Shown: positions 16,659-25,038 of the stretch, piece after piece
Numbering within the stretch: position 1 is the first letter of the stretch
How the letters are laid out: each line of letters begins with the position of its first letter
NCBI RefSeq assembly: GCF_900113865.1
Contig: NZ_FOQY01000030.1
Span: 1 to 64,000 of the forward strand
DNA: 64,000 nucleotides
Direction of reading: 5' to 3'
From: Streptosporangium canum
Lineage (GTDB): Bacteria > Actinomycetota > Actinomycetes > Streptosporangiales > Streptosporangiaceae
Program-made: the position numbers and the translations under genes
The notes under the pieces: generated by a model
What the model was told of the DNA's origin: nothing
Databases searched by the model: none
What the model saw: only the letters and a program-made list of their open reading frames with translations

Positions 16659-18089
16659 GTGTCTGAGGCCAGGCCGCCCCTCCTCATCCAGGGCGGGATG
16701 GGGGTCGGCGTGTCCGGGTGGCGGCTGGCGCGGGCCGTCGCCCGGACCGGGCAGCTCGGCGTGGTGTCCGGGACGGCGCTGGACGTCGTGCTGGCCAGGC
16801 GGCTGCAGGACGGAGATCCGGGCGGGCACCTGCGCAGGGCGCTGGCGCACTTCCCGGCTCCCGAGGTCGCCGAGCGGGTCCTGTCCCGGTATTTCGTCCC
16901 CGGCGGCGCCGGGGACGGCCTGCCGTACCGGCCGGTGCCCCGGCTCGGCCTGCGGTCGCACCGGGGCCGGGACGAGCTCACGGTGGTCGCGAACTTCGCC
17001 GAGGTGTTCCTCGCCAAGGAGGGACACGAGGGCCCGATCGGGATCAACTATCTGGAGAAGATCCAGATGGCCACGCCCGCCGCCGTCTACGGGGCGATGC
17101 TCGCTGGCGCCGACTACGTGCTGATGGGGGCGGGCATCCCCTCGGAGATCCCGCGGCTGCTCGACGCGCTCGCCGCGCACCGGCCGGCGCGGATATCGGT
17201 CGCGGTGGCGGAGGCCGCCGCGGAGGACCGCCACACCGTCGGCATCGACCCGGTGGCGCTGCTCGGCCGCACGCCCGGACCGCTGGAGCGGCCCCGGCTG
17301 CTGGCCATCGTCTCCTCTCACGTCCTGGCCGCCTACCTCGCCCGCTCCCCGCAGACCCGCCCGGACGGGTTCGTGCTGGAGTCACCGGTGGCGGGCGGGC
17401 ACAGCGCGCCGCCCCGAGGCAGAATGCTGCTCGACGCCGCCGGCGAGCCGGTCTACGGCCCGCGCGATCAGGTCGACACCGGCAAGATCGCCGCGCTCGG
17501 ACTGCCGTTCTGGCTGGCGGGCGGCTACGCGACCCCGGACGGGCTGGTACGGGCCGTCCAGGCCGGGGCCGCCGGGATCCAGCTGGGGACGGCTTTCGCG
17601 CTGTGCCGGGAGTCGGGCCTGGACGACACGCTCAGGCGGCGCCTGCTCGGGCGCGCGTCAAGCGGGACCCTGGAGGTCCGCAACGACCCGCGCGCCTCGC
17701 CGGCGGGCTTCCCCTTCAAGATCGCCGACCTGCCGGGCACCCTGTCCGACCCGGACGTCTACGGCGACCGCCCCCGCCTGTGCGACCTGGGCCACCTGCG
17801 CACGCCGTACCGCAAGGAGGACGGCGCGGTCGGCTACCGCTGCCCCGCCGAGCCGGTCGACACGCACGTCCGCAAGGGCCGCCCCGTCGAGGACACCGTG
17901 GAGCGCCGCTGCCTGTGCAACGGGCTGCTCGCCGCCATCGGCCTCGGCCGGCGCCGCCCGGACGGCTACCGGGAGCCCCCGCTGCTCACCCTCGGTCAGG
18001 ATCTCGGGTTCCTCGACGAGCTGCCGGAGGACTACTCGGCCGCCGACGTCGTCGACCACATCCTCTCCGGGGTGAGGGCCGCGGGCTGA
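16659..18089 (+). CDS. Nitronate monooxygenase family flavoprotein (2-nitropropane dioxygenase-like TIM barrel)
   Basis: 476 aa from a GTG at 16659, the first start codon before the conserved first strand PLLIQGGMGVGVSGWRLA; frames extending further upstream give non-protein-like sequence. The flavin-phosphate segment is in GFVLESPVAGGHSAPP and FWLAGGYATPDGLVRAVQAGAAGIQLGTAF. A C-terminal extension of about 150 residues with cysteines (RCLCNGLLAAIGLG) makes it longer than the usual 330-360 aa. Typical enzymes oxidise alkyl nitronates with FMN; the long actinobacterial forms are uncharacterised. It ends in a palindromic terminator shared with the convergent murR gene. Confidence 0.85.
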   Translation: MSEARPPLLIQGGMGVGVSGWRLARAVARTGQLGVVSGTALDVVLARRLQDGDPGGHLRRALAHFPAPEVAERVLSRYFVPGGAGDGLPYRPVPRLGLRSHRGRDELTVVANFAEVFLAKEGHEGPIGINYLEKIQMATPAAVYGAMLAGADYVLMGAGIPSEIPRLLDALAAHRPARISVAVAEAAAEDRHTVGIDPVALLGRTPGPLERPRLLAIVSSHVLAAYLARSPQTRPDGFVLESPVAGGHSAPPRGRMLLDAAGEPVYGPRDQVDTGKIAALGLPFWLAGGYATPDGLVRAVQAGAAGIQLGTAFALCRESGLDDTLRRRLLGRASSGTLEVRNDPRASPAGFPFKIADLPGTLSDPDVYGDRPRLCDLGHLRTPYRKEDGAVGYRCPAEPVDTHVRKGRPVEDTVERRCLCNGLLAAIGLGRRRPDGYREPPLLTLGQDLGFLDELPEDYSAADVVDHILSGVRAAG

Positions 18090-18113
18090 GGGGACCCGGC
18101 CGGGTCCCCTCAG
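18086..18113. terminator. Bidirectional terminator between convergent genes
   Basis: A 28-bp perfect palindrome centred on CCCGGCCGGG, with outer arms CTGAGGGGAC and GTCCCCTCAG, includes the stop codon of the nitronate monooxygenase gene. It lies 20 nt from the stop of the convergent murR-like gene, well placed to end both transcripts. Confidence 0.7.
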
Positions 18114-18132
18114 GCTCACGGGCGCAGGCCGT

Positions 18133-19032
18133 TCAGGAGGGCTTGTTGCGGCGGCGGGTGTCGGCCATGAACTCGTCGAGCGCGCCCCTGGTGGCCCGCA
18201 GCGCCGCGTCCGAGGTCTCGAACGTGCGCTGGGCGATGCCGACGAAGATGCAGTCCACGATCAGGAGCTGGCTGATCCGGCTGGCCAGCGCTCCGGGGCG
18301 GAACGCCGTCTCCCGGCCCGCCGAGACCAGGACGTGCTCGGCCAGCTCGGCCAGCGAGGAGCGCGGGTTGTTGGTGATCGCCACCGTGGCCGCGCCCGCC
18401 TTCTGGGCGACCCGCATGGGCGCGATCACGTCGGGGGTCTCGCCGGTGCAGCTCACCCCCACCGTGACGTCGCCCTCCCCGAGCAGCGCCGCGCTGGTCA
18501 GCGCGAGGTGCGCGTCGGTGAAGGCATGGCTGGAGCGGCCGATCCGCATCAGCTTCTGCGCCATGTCGGCCGCCACGAGGCCGGAGGCGCCGACCCCGTA
18601 GACGTCCACCCGGCGGGCGGCGGTCATGGCCTCGACCACCGCGCCCAGCCGGTCGGGGTTGAGCTGGGCCGCGGTGTCGGCCAGCGCCTCGGACTCGGCC
18701 CGGGTCACCTTCGCGATCACGTCGGTGAGCGGGTCGTCGGGTCCCAGATCGCCGGGGACGAGCCGTTCGGGCTCCTCCCTGGCCACCGCGGCGGCCAGGG
18801 CGAAGCGCAGCTGGGAGTAGCCGGCGAAGCCGAGGGCTCTGGCGGTGCGCACGATCGTGGCCTCGCTCGTCCCGGAGACCGCGCTGAACTCGGTGATGGT
18901 GCTGCGGGCCACCATCCCGGGATCGTCGAGGATGAGCCGGGCGATGGCCTGCGCTGCGGGGGTGAGCGAGGGCAGAACCGCCCTCACGGTGGCCACCAGG
19001 TTCACGGGTGTGGGGCCGTCTTGGTCGTTCAT
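18133..19032 (-). CDS. murR: RpiR-family transcriptional regulator, MurR-like
   Basis: 299 aa. The N-terminal helix-turn-helix domain (about 1-90; TITEFSAVSGTSEATIVRTARALGFAGYSQLR, partly quoted) is followed by a SIS sugar-phosphate-binding domain (about 120-280) with VDVYGVGASGLVAADMAQK and VGVSCTGETPDVI. RpiR proteins sense phosphorylated sugars; MurR of E. coli and B. subtilis responds to MurNAc-6-P. It is the second gene of an operon with nagZ (28-nt gap, AGGTG before the ATG), which supports the MurR assignment. The likely operator is the palindrome at 20675-20687 and related sequences elsewhere in the locus. Confidence 0.85.
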   Translation of the reverse strand: MNDQDGPTPVNLVATVRAVLPSLTPAAQAIARLILDDPGMVARSTITEFSAVSGTSEATIVRTARALGFAGYSQLRFALAAAVAREEPERLVPGDLGPDDPLTDVIAKVTRAESEALADTAAQLNPDRLGAVVEAMTAARRVDVYGVGASGLVAADMAQKLMRIGRSSHAFTDAHLALTSAALLGEGDVTVGVSCTGETPDVIAPMRVAQKAGAATVAITNNPRSSLAELAEHVLVSAGRETAFRPGALASRISQLLIVDCIFVGIAQRTFETSDAALRATRGALDEFMADTRRRNKPS

Positions 19033-19060
19033 GCGGGCACCTTTTCTGTCGGGATCAAGC

Positions 19061-20599
19061 CTATTGGCCGCCGGTCAGCCACAGTGCGGCCGCGCGGGCC
19101 GAAACCCGGGAAATACCGTGGGTGGCGATGTGAACCGCCCCGGTGGGCTCGCCGGGCAGCCCGGTCTCGATCACGATCGCGTCGGGGCGCAGCCTGACGG
19201 CCTGGGACAGCAGGTCCCGGACCCACGCGTGGCGGGGGGCGTCGTGCGCCACCAGGACGAGCGGGCGCCGGTGGTCGGAGAGGTCGGGGAGGCCGGCCGT
19301 CTCGGCGGCGACGGTGTGCCCGGTGGTGCCCGGCAGCAGCTCGCTCATGGCGCCGACGAGCCCGGTGGGGGTGGAGGGGTCGATCGCCAGGTTCAGGCGC
19401 GGGGCGATGTCGACGACCAGCGGCGGCCGCGACAGGACGGGCGGGTGCGCGGTCCGGTCGCCCGCGACGGTCACGCGCATGGCCGCGCGGGCGGCCCGCA
19501 GGCCGAGCTCCTCGCCCTCCTCCCTCGGATCCCGTCCTCCCCGTCCGTCCGGTGCCTCCGGGGTCTTCCGCGCGTCCCGCTCCCGCGCGGCGGCGTTCCC
19601 GGCGTACCAGCCGGCCAGGGCCAGCACGCGTCCCGCCGCCTCGGCCAGCCGCTCCTCGGGCAGCCTGCCGTCGTGCACGGCCCGCACGATCGCGTCCCGC
19701 AGCGCGTAGACGCTCTCCCCGTCCGCCGAGGACACGCCGACGCAGATCGCGTCCACCCCCGCGGCCAGCGCGCGGACCGCGATCTCGCCCGGGGGGTGCA
19801 GGGCGGCGACGGCGCCCATCTCGATCGCGTCGGTGACCAGCATGCCGTCGAAGCCCATCTCCTCGCGGAGCAGGCCGGTCAGGATCCGCCTGCTCAGCGT
19901 GGCGGGGTTGCCGGGATCGAGTGCGGGCACCAGCAGGTGGCCGCACATCACGGCCTGGACCCCCGCCTTGACGGCCGCGCGGAACGGCGGCAGGTCGCGC
20001 TCCCGGAGGAGTTCGAGGTCGGCGTGGACGGTCGGCAGCGCGTGGTGGGAGTCGGTGACGGTGTCGCCGTGACCGGGGAAGTGCTTGGCGCAGGCGGCCA
20101 CCCCGGCACCCTGCAACCCCGTGATCCAGGCGGTGGTCTGCCGGGCCACCAGCTCGGGGTCGGGGCCGAAGGAACGGATGCCGATCACCGGGTTGGCCGG
20201 GTTGGCGTTGACGTCCACCACGGGGGCGTAGTCGAGGGTGATGTCGGCCGCGGCGAGGAGGCGGCCGATCTCGCGGGCGACCCGTTCGGTGCGCTCGGCG
20301 TCGTCGGCCACCCCGAGCGCCCGGTTGCCCGGCCAGGAACTGCCGGTCCTGGCCTCCAGCCGGGTGACCGCTCCGCCCTCCTCGTCCACCGCGACCACCA
20401 CGGCCGGGTTCTCCCGCCGCAGACCTGCGACGAGCTCGGCCGTCTGCGCCGGGTCGGCGAGGTTCCGGGCGAACAGCACGGCGCCGCCGAGCCCTTCGGA
20501 GAGCGCCCGGCGCAGCCAGTCGGGCGGCGCGGTGCCGTCGAAGCCGGGCTGGAGCACGGTCATGGCCAGCCGGGCCAGGGTGGGGCTGTGGTGGGGCAT
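19061..20599 (-). CDS. nagZ: Beta-N-acetylglucosaminidase NagZ (glycoside hydrolase family 3)
   Basis: 512 aa. The catalytic barrel (about 1-340) has the NagZ signature KHFPGHGDT (172-180) followed by DSHHALP, whose Asp-His dyad (D183, H185) is the general acid/base peculiar to GH3 glucosaminidases, and the nucleophile D257 in TDAIEMGAV. A C-terminal domain of about 170 residues is like that of the two-domain B. subtilis NagZ. No signal peptide, so cytoplasmic: it removes GlcNAc from imported GlcNAc-MurNAc fragments. GAGAAGG precedes the ATG. It is the first gene of the nagZ-murR operon and divergent from the GHL10 gene. Confidence 0.93.
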   Translation of the reverse strand: MPHHSPTLARLAMTVLQPGFDGTAPPDWLRRALSEGLGGAVLFARNLADPAQTAELVAGLRRENPAVVVAVDEEGGAVTRLEARTGSSWPGNRALGVADDAERTERVAREIGRLLAAADITLDYAPVVDVNANPANPVIGIRSFGPDPELVARQTTAWITGLQGAGVAACAKHFPGHGDTVTDSHHALPTVHADLELLRERDLPPFRAAVKAGVQAVMCGHLLVPALDPGNPATLSRRILTGLLREEMGFDGMLVTDAIEMGAVAALHPPGEIAVRALAAGVDAICVGVSSADGESVYALRDAIVRAVHDGRLPEERLAEAAGRVLALAGWYAGNAAARERDARKTPEAPDGRGGRDPREEGEELGLRAARAAMRVTVAGDRTAHPPVLSRPPLVVDIAPRLNLAIDPSTPTGLVGAMSELLPGTTGHTVAAETAGLPDLSDHRRPLVLVAHDAPRHAWVRDLLSQAVRLRPDAIVIETGLPGEPTGAVHIATHGISRVSARAAALWLTGGQ

Positions 20600-20674
20600 G
20601 AGAGCACCTTCTCGCCGGGGACGTCTCGGGGCAGGTTACACATCAATGACACTTTCTTTCATCATCATTGCTTT

Positions 20675-20687
20675 GAAAGTAACTTTC
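20675..20687. promoter_or_regulatory. Candidate MurR/RpiR operator between nagZ and the GHL10 gene
   Basis: GAAAGTAACTTTC is a perfect palindrome around a single central base, in an AT-rich patch 76 bp upstream of nagZ. A degenerate second copy may lie at 20648-20663 (TGACACTTTCTTTCAT). An RpiR repressor gene is in the operon it would control, so autoregulation by MurR is the simplest reading (inference). Confidence 0.55.
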
Positions 20688-20819
20688 TGCCATTCTCGCC
20701 GTCGAGACCCCCGTGACCCTCCTGACCGGCTCCGTGTCCGTTCAACGGCATCTGGCCCGCGGCCCCGCGGCCGGAGCGGCCGGGAGCGGCCGGGACGCAA
20801 CACCCCCCTTGGAGTCCGC

Positions 20820-22370
20820 ATGAGCTCACCCACCCGACGCACCGTCCTGCGCGGCCTCGCCCTCGCCGCCGCGGCGACCGCCGTACCCCTGCCCGCATTC
20901 GCCTCCACCTCCGCCTTCGCCGAGTACGTCCCGCCGCTGCGCCAGATGCGCGGCATGTGGATCGCCTCCGTCGTCAACATCAACTGGCCGTCGAAGCCCG
21001 GGCTGACCGCCGACCAGCAGAAGGCCGAGTATCTCGCCTGGCTGGACCTGGCGCAGGCCCGCAAGCTGAACGCGGTGTTCGTGCAGATCCGGCCGACCGC
21101 CGACGCCTTCTGGCCCTCGCCGTTCGAGCCCTGGTCGCAGTATCTGACCGGCACCCAGGGCCAGGACCCCGGCTACGACCCGCTGGCGTTCGTGGTCGAG
21201 GAGACGCACAAGCGCGGCCTGGCCTTCCACGCCTGGTTCAACCCCTACCGCGTGTCGATGCAGCCCGACCCGTCCAAGCTGCACCCGGACCACCCGGGCA
21301 CCAAGCACCCCGACTGGATCGTCCCCTACGGCGGCAAGCTCTACTACAACCCGGGCATGCCCGAGGTCCGCGCGTTCGTGCAGGACGCGATGATGGACGC
21401 GGTGACCAGGTACGACATCGACGGCCTGCACTTCGACGACTACTTCTACCCGGTCAACACCTCCGCCTTCGACGACAGCGCGGCCTTCGCCAAGTACGGC
21501 CAGGACTTCCCCGACCTCGCGGCGTGGCGGCGCAACAACGTCGACCTGCTGGTGCAGGAGATGCAGCAGCGGGTACGGCAGGCCAAGCCGGAGATCGCCT
21601 GGGGCATCAGCCCCTCCGGCATCTGGCGCAACAAGACCACCGACCCCCTCGGTTCGGAGACGGGTGGCAGCCAGTCCTACGACAGCCTGCACGCCGACAC
21701 CCGGGGCTGGGTCAAGAAGGGCTGGCTGGACTACATCGCGCCGCAGCTCTACTGGTACATCGGCCAGTCGAACGCCGACTACGCCAAGCTGGTCCCCTGG
21801 TGGTCCGACGTGGCGGCGGGCACCCCCACGCAGCTCTGGATCGGCCAGGCGGCCTACAAGGCGGGGGCGGCCGGGCAGCCCGCCCAGTGGTTCCAGCCGG
21901 ACGAGCTCACCAGGCACCTGACCCTCAACCGGGACCACCCGCAGGTCGGCGGTGACATCTGGTACAACTCCGGCGACGTGCGCGACGACCGGCTCGGCTC
22001 GGTCACCACCGTCGTGACCGACCACTACACGCGCCCCGCCCTCGGCCCGCTGCTGCCCAGGCTCGCCGGCGGCGCGGCTCCGCGCCGCCCGGTGCTCGTC
22101 TGGGCGCGCCGGGTGGACGGGGGCGCCGAGCTGCGCATCCTCGCCACCGGCGGGGACGCCCCGTTCCAGTACGCCGTCTTCCGGCTCGACCGGCCCGCCC
22201 GGCCCGAGGACTTCGCCGACGCCCGCAACCTGGTCGCGGTCGTCCCCGCCGACCGTCATGTGCGCTGGGTGGACCCGGCGGGCACCAGGGGCGCGTACTA
22301 CTACGTGACGGCCGTCGACCGGGCCAACCGGCAGAGCCCGCCGAGCCAGGGCCGCCGCGTGCAGTGGTGA
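20820..22370 (+). CDS. Tat-exported glycoside hydrolase, GHL10/DUF187 family (DigH/YddW-like)
   Basis: 516 aa from the ATG at 20820 with TTGGAG upstream. A twin-arginine signal (RRTVLRGLALAAAATA, residues 6-21) ends near the Ala-Ser region at 30. The barrel shows family features MRGMWIASVVNINWPSK, FVQIRPTADAFWPSPFEPWS, GLAFHAWFNPYR and IDGLHFDDYFYP. A C-terminal fibronectin-like domain follows from about residue 420. E. coli DigH (YddW) of this family cuts glycan strands from which the peptides have been removed. Divergence from nagZ-murR places this enzyme in the same programme, cutting wall glycans outside the cell before uptake (inference). Confidence 0.88.
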   Translation: MSSPTRRTVLRGLALAAAATAVPLPAFASTSAFAEYVPPLRQMRGMWIASVVNINWPSKPGLTADQQKAEYLAWLDLAQARKLNAVFVQIRPTADAFWPSPFEPWSQYLTGTQGQDPGYDPLAFVVEETHKRGLAFHAWFNPYRVSMQPDPSKLHPDHPGTKHPDWIVPYGGKLYYNPGMPEVRAFVQDAMMDAVTRYDIDGLHFDDYFYPVNTSAFDDSAAFAKYGQDFPDLAAWRRNNVDLLVQEMQQRVRQAKPEIAWGISPSGIWRNKTTDPLGSETGGSQSYDSLHADTRGWVKKGWLDYIAPQLYWYIGQSNADYAKLVPWWSDVAAGTPTQLWIGQAAYKAGAAGQPAQWFQPDELTRHLTLNRDHPQVGGDIWYNSGDVRDDRLGSVTTVVTDHYTRPALGPLLPRLAGGAAPRRPVLVWARRVDGGAELRILATGGDAPFQYAVFRLDRPARPEDFADARNLVAVVPADRHVRWVDPAGTRGAYYYVTAVDRANRQSPPSQGRRVQW

Positions 22371-22479
22371 CCCGCGCGCGGCGCCGCCGGGCGTCGTGAG
22401 CACGCGGTTGTGAGGTCCGGAGCGCGCGACCCGGCCGGATGCGGCCGGCGCCGTACGCGACGGGTCCGGGCCTCCGGGA

Positions 22480-22504
22480 GCGGCCGGTCCCCGGGACCGG
22501 CCGC
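22480..22504. terminator. Hairpin terminator candidate between convergent genes
   Basis: Eleven-base perfect arms GCGGCCGGTCC and GGACCGGCCGC separated by CCG, between the convergent GHL10 (+) and SRPBCC (-) genes. No T-run. Confidence 0.5.
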
Positions 22505-22547
22505 CACCGCGTGCGGCACCGCCCCGCCCGGGGTGCGCAGCGGTGCC

Positions 22548-23027
22548 TCAGGTCGCGGACCGTTCCCGAAGGGTGACGCGGTCGCCGTCGGGCGTACCGC
22601 TGTCGAGGATCTGGGCGAGGCGGTCGAGGTCGTCTTCCTGCAGGCGCCGGTAGGACGGGGTCAGCAGCCCGGTCAGCGGGCGCAGAGGGCCGCGCAGCCG
22701 GATGTGGAGGGTCGCGACGAGGGCGATCCGCCCTTCGGGCAGCGCCTGTAGGCGGCGTGCCCCGTGAACGGTCACCGTAGCGCTGCCGCCCCGGTACTCG
22801 ACGTCGGTGGGGCCGGCGTGCTCGACACGGGTGGGTGTGACGAAGTCCAGTCCCGCGAACCGCAGTTCCTCGACGATCCGCTGGCCGGTCCGGGCCGGTC
22901 CCGGCGGCTCGACGGTCATCCGCCGGACCTGGGCGCGCCAGCGCGCGTCCTGTGACCAGTCGAGGAACAGCCGTGCCGCGTCGCCGAGGGAGGCCCGGAC
23001 GACCCGCTTGCCGGTGATCGTGCTCAT
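22548..23027 (-). CDS. SRPBCC-fold (polyketide cyclase/START-like) protein
   Basis: 159 aa helix-grip protein: it begins with a strand and helix (ITGKRVVRASLGDAARLFLDWSQD), then beta strands and a long C-terminal helix (RRLQEDDLDRLAQIL). Members bind small hydrophobic ligands; no specific activity can be assigned. GGAGG of its ribosome site lies inside the end of the upstream SnoaL-like gene, whose stop is 2 nt before its ATG, so they are co-translated. Both are divergent from a MarR regulator and are its likely targets. Confidence 0.78.
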   Translation of the reverse strand: MSTITGKRVVRASLGDAARLFLDWSQDARWRAQVRRMTVEPPGPARTGQRIVEELRFAGLDFVTPTRVEHAGPTDVEYRGGSATVTVHGARRLQALPEGRIALVATLHIRLRGPLRPLTGLLTPSYRRLQEDDLDRLAQILDSGTPDGDRVTLRERSAT

Positions 23028-23029
23028 GG

Positions 23030-23452
23030 TCAGGCCTCCGCCGGCCGGTCGCCCCAGAACTCGTCGACCTCGTACTGATCGCGGCTGTGCAGCCAGGACT
23101 CGGCGATCAGGCCGTCTCGCACCGTCATGACGTGCGCCAGGTTGTTCTCCAGCGGGACGTTCGTGCCCGGGCGAGTGGCGGTGTAGGTGGCCAGGGCGAC
23201 CGCCTGCTCGTCGTCGGCGAGGACGCGGTGGACGGCCAGCTTGAGCGTTCCCCCGGTGACGGCCGAGGCGTTGACGACGAACGCGATGACCGCCTCGCGG
23301 CCCTCGTAGTCGCCGGTGTTGGAACTGCGGCCGGGGACGTGCAGCACCGAGTCCGGGGCGAGCGTGCGGCGGACCGCGTCCAGGTCGCCCCTTTCGAGCG
23401 CGGCGTAGAAGTCCCAGACGACCTGGGCGTTGCCGGTTACCGCAGTGGTCAT
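23030..23452 (-). CDS. SnoaL-like / nuclear transport factor 2 family protein
   Basis: 140 aa from the ATG at 23452, chosen because GGGAGG sits 6 nt upstream; a longer in-frame start would run into the operator. The NTF2-like fold shows VWDFYAALERGDLDAVRRTLAPDSVLHVPG near the N-terminus (partly quoted) and the strand LAHVMTVRDGLIAESWLHSRDQ near the C-terminus. SnoaL-like proteins are cyclases, isomerases or binding proteins; the substrate is unknown. First gene of a two-gene operon with the SRPBCC protein, under a double MarR-type operator. Confidence 0.82.
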   Translation of the reverse strand: MTTAVTGNAQVVWDFYAALERGDLDAVRRTLAPDSVLHVPGRSSNTGDYEGREAVIAFVVNASAVTGGTLKLAVHRVLADDEQAVALATYTATRPGTNVPLENNLAHVMTVRDGLIAESWLHSRDQYEVDEFWGDRPAEA

Positions 23453-23472
23453 GGGTGGACCTCCCGAATATG

Positions 23473-23528
23473 TATTTCGACGTAGAAATACTTGCATGGA
23501 TCTATTTTGATGTCAAAATAGATCCATG
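23473..23528. promoter_or_regulatory. Double MarR-type operator
   Basis: The right element (23495-23528) is an inverted repeat with 16-bp perfect arms (left arm CATGGATCTATTTTGA) around TG. Its right end covers the ATG of the MarR gene. The left element TATTTCGACGTAGAAATA (23473-23490) has the same shape with one mismatch. The two lie in the 73-bp gap between the SnoaL gene and the divergent marR-type gene and could repress both promoters. Confidence 0.7.
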
Positions 23529-24020
23529 ATGGAAGAGGCCCAGGACCCGGTGCGGCGCATGGTCGAGCAGTGGACCGCCCGGCGTCCCGACATCGACCCC
23601 GCGCCCATGGCGCTGTTCGGCAGGCTCACCAGGGCCGAAAGGCAGGCCGGCGCCGCGATCGCCGCGGTGCTGCGCCCATACGGCCTCAACCGGGGGGAGT
23701 TCGACGTGCTCGCCACCCTCTACCGGGGTGGCGGGGACCTGTCGCCCGGCGCACTGGCATTGGCGCTGTTGCTCTCCCCCGCGGCGGTCACCAACCGCAT
23801 CGACCGGCTGGAGCGATCGGGCCACCTGCGACGGGATCCCGACCCGGAGGACGGGCGGGGCGTCCGTATCCGGCTCACCGATACCGGGCACGACCTGCTG
23901 GAGCGGGCGCTGACCGATCATGTGGCCGGCCTGGCGAAACTGGCCGCCGGACTCACCGAGGCCGAGCGCGACCAACTGGAGGCGCTGCTGGCGAAGCTGG
24001 CGGGGGGCATGGACGACTGA
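23526..24020 (+). CDS. MarR-family transcriptional regulator
   Basis: 164 aa. The winged helix is seen in LNRGEFDVLATLYRGGGDLSPGALALALLLSPAAVTNRIDRLERSGHLRRDPDPEDGRG (partly quoted, about 53-112), followed by a dimerisation helix. There is no Shine-Dalgarno sequence before the ATG; the operator arm reaches into the start codon, so the transcript may be leaderless. An alternative start is the next ATG. It probably represses itself and the divergent SnoaL-SRPBCC operon. Confidence 0.9.
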   Translation: MMEEAQDPVRRMVEQWTARRPDIDPAPMALFGRLTRAERQAGAAIAAVLRPYGLNRGEFDVLATLYRGGGDLSPGALALALLLSPAAVTNRIDRLERSGHLRRDPDPEDGRGVRIRLTDTGHDLLERALTDHVAGLAKLAAGLTEAERDQLEALLAKLAGGMDD

Positions 24021-24075
24021 CGGTCGACAAGGCCGGCACGCTCACCCCCGCAGGAGCGGGGACCGCGTGTACGGC

Positions 24076-25008
24076 TCAGCGCTCCTGGCCGATCAGCCGC
24101 CGGTGGGCGTCCAGCGGGGGGCGGGGGCTGGTGCCGTGCAGCGCCAGGGCGGCGGCCCCGGCGGCGCTGTCACGGGCGGTCACCACGCCGTGGTCAAGTC
24201 CGGCGCGGACCTTCGCCGCCAGCAGGGTGGGCTCGGTGAGCAGGGATCCCGCCAGCACCAGCGGCCCCGACCCCGGTCCCAGCGAGCGGACGGTGCCGAC
24301 GAGCCGCCGGGCGGCCTCGTCCAGGATCGCGATGGCCGCCGCGTCGCCCGCTCCCGCGACCGACTCCACCTCCGGCGCCAGCCGCGCCAGCCAGGCGGGC
24401 CCCGCCTCGGCGACCCCCTGGTGGACCATGCTCACGATCCGCTGGGCGGACGCGCCGCCGAGGATCCCGCCGCGCAGCGCGGTGGGCGCGGCCCGGCCGT
24501 CGAGCGAGGCCAGCGCGGCCTGTACGGCCCGCCGCCCGATCCACGTCCCCGACCCCTCGTCGCCGAGCATCCAGCCGTATCCGTCGGCCCGCCGGACGAC
24601 CCGCCGGTCGCAGATCCGGGCGGCCACCGCGCCGGTACCCGCGATCAGCACCGCCCCCGAGGGCTCCTCGGTCGCCCCGGCGAAGGCCGCGAGCATGTCG
24701 GGCACCACCGTGGGCCGCCCGGCCAGGCCGGCAGCCCGCCACGCCTCGGTGGCGAGGGCCTCGGCCTGCTCGGGCGCCGATTCCGCGCCCGCCAGCCCGA
24801 ACACGCCGCCCGTCACCCGCTCGGGGGCGAGGCTCCCCAGCGCCGCCTGGAGCGCCGTGCGCAGGCTGGCGCCGGGGTCGGCCGCCGAGAGGGTGTTGGC
24901 GCCCTTCCCGTATCCCCGCCCCGCCACCTCGCCGGACTCCGTCGCCACCACGCACCGGGTGCTCGTCCCGCCTCCGTCAACGCCGATGACCAGTGTCGTC
25001 ACACGCAC
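24076..25008 (-). CDS. BadF/BadG/BcrA/BcrD-family sugar kinase, MurK/GlcNAc kinase-like
   Basis: 310 aa. The ATP phosphate-1 loop DGGGTSTR is at 11-18, with IAGTGAVAARI and GDEGSGTWIGRRA further on, as in N-acetylglucosamine kinases of this ASKHA group. Clostridium acetobutylicum MurK, which phosphorylates MurNAc and GlcNAc, belongs to the same family. Here it would phosphorylate amino sugars freed by NagZ, NamZ and the amidase, in place of the PTS import used by Bacillus. The start is a GTG at 25008; a GTG two codons on (25002) has better spacing from GGAG. Divergent from anmK across a short region with a palindrome. Confidence 0.85.
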   Translation of the reverse strand: MRVTTLVIGVDGGGTSTRCVVATESGEVAGRGYGKGANTLSAADPGASLRTALQAALGSLAPERVTGGVFGLAGAESAPEQAEALATEAWRAAGLAGRPTVVPDMLAAFAGATEEPSGAVLIAGTGAVAARICDRRVVRRADGYGWMLGDEGSGTWIGRRAVQAALASLDGRAAPTALRGGILGGASAQRIVSMVHQGVAEAGPAWLARLAPEVESVAGAGDAAAIAILDEAARRLVGTVRSLGPGSGPLVLAGSLLTEPTLLAAKVRAGLDHGVVTARDSAAGAAALALHGTSPRPPLDAHRRLIGQER

Positions 25009-25038
25009 TCCATATGTAGATAATCTCCCAAGGACTAT

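Noticed and set aside
20238..20819. Extension of the GHL10 protein into the nagZ promoter and nagZ gene
   Set aside because: The twin-arginine signal peptide and a TTGGAG ribosome site fix the start at 20820.
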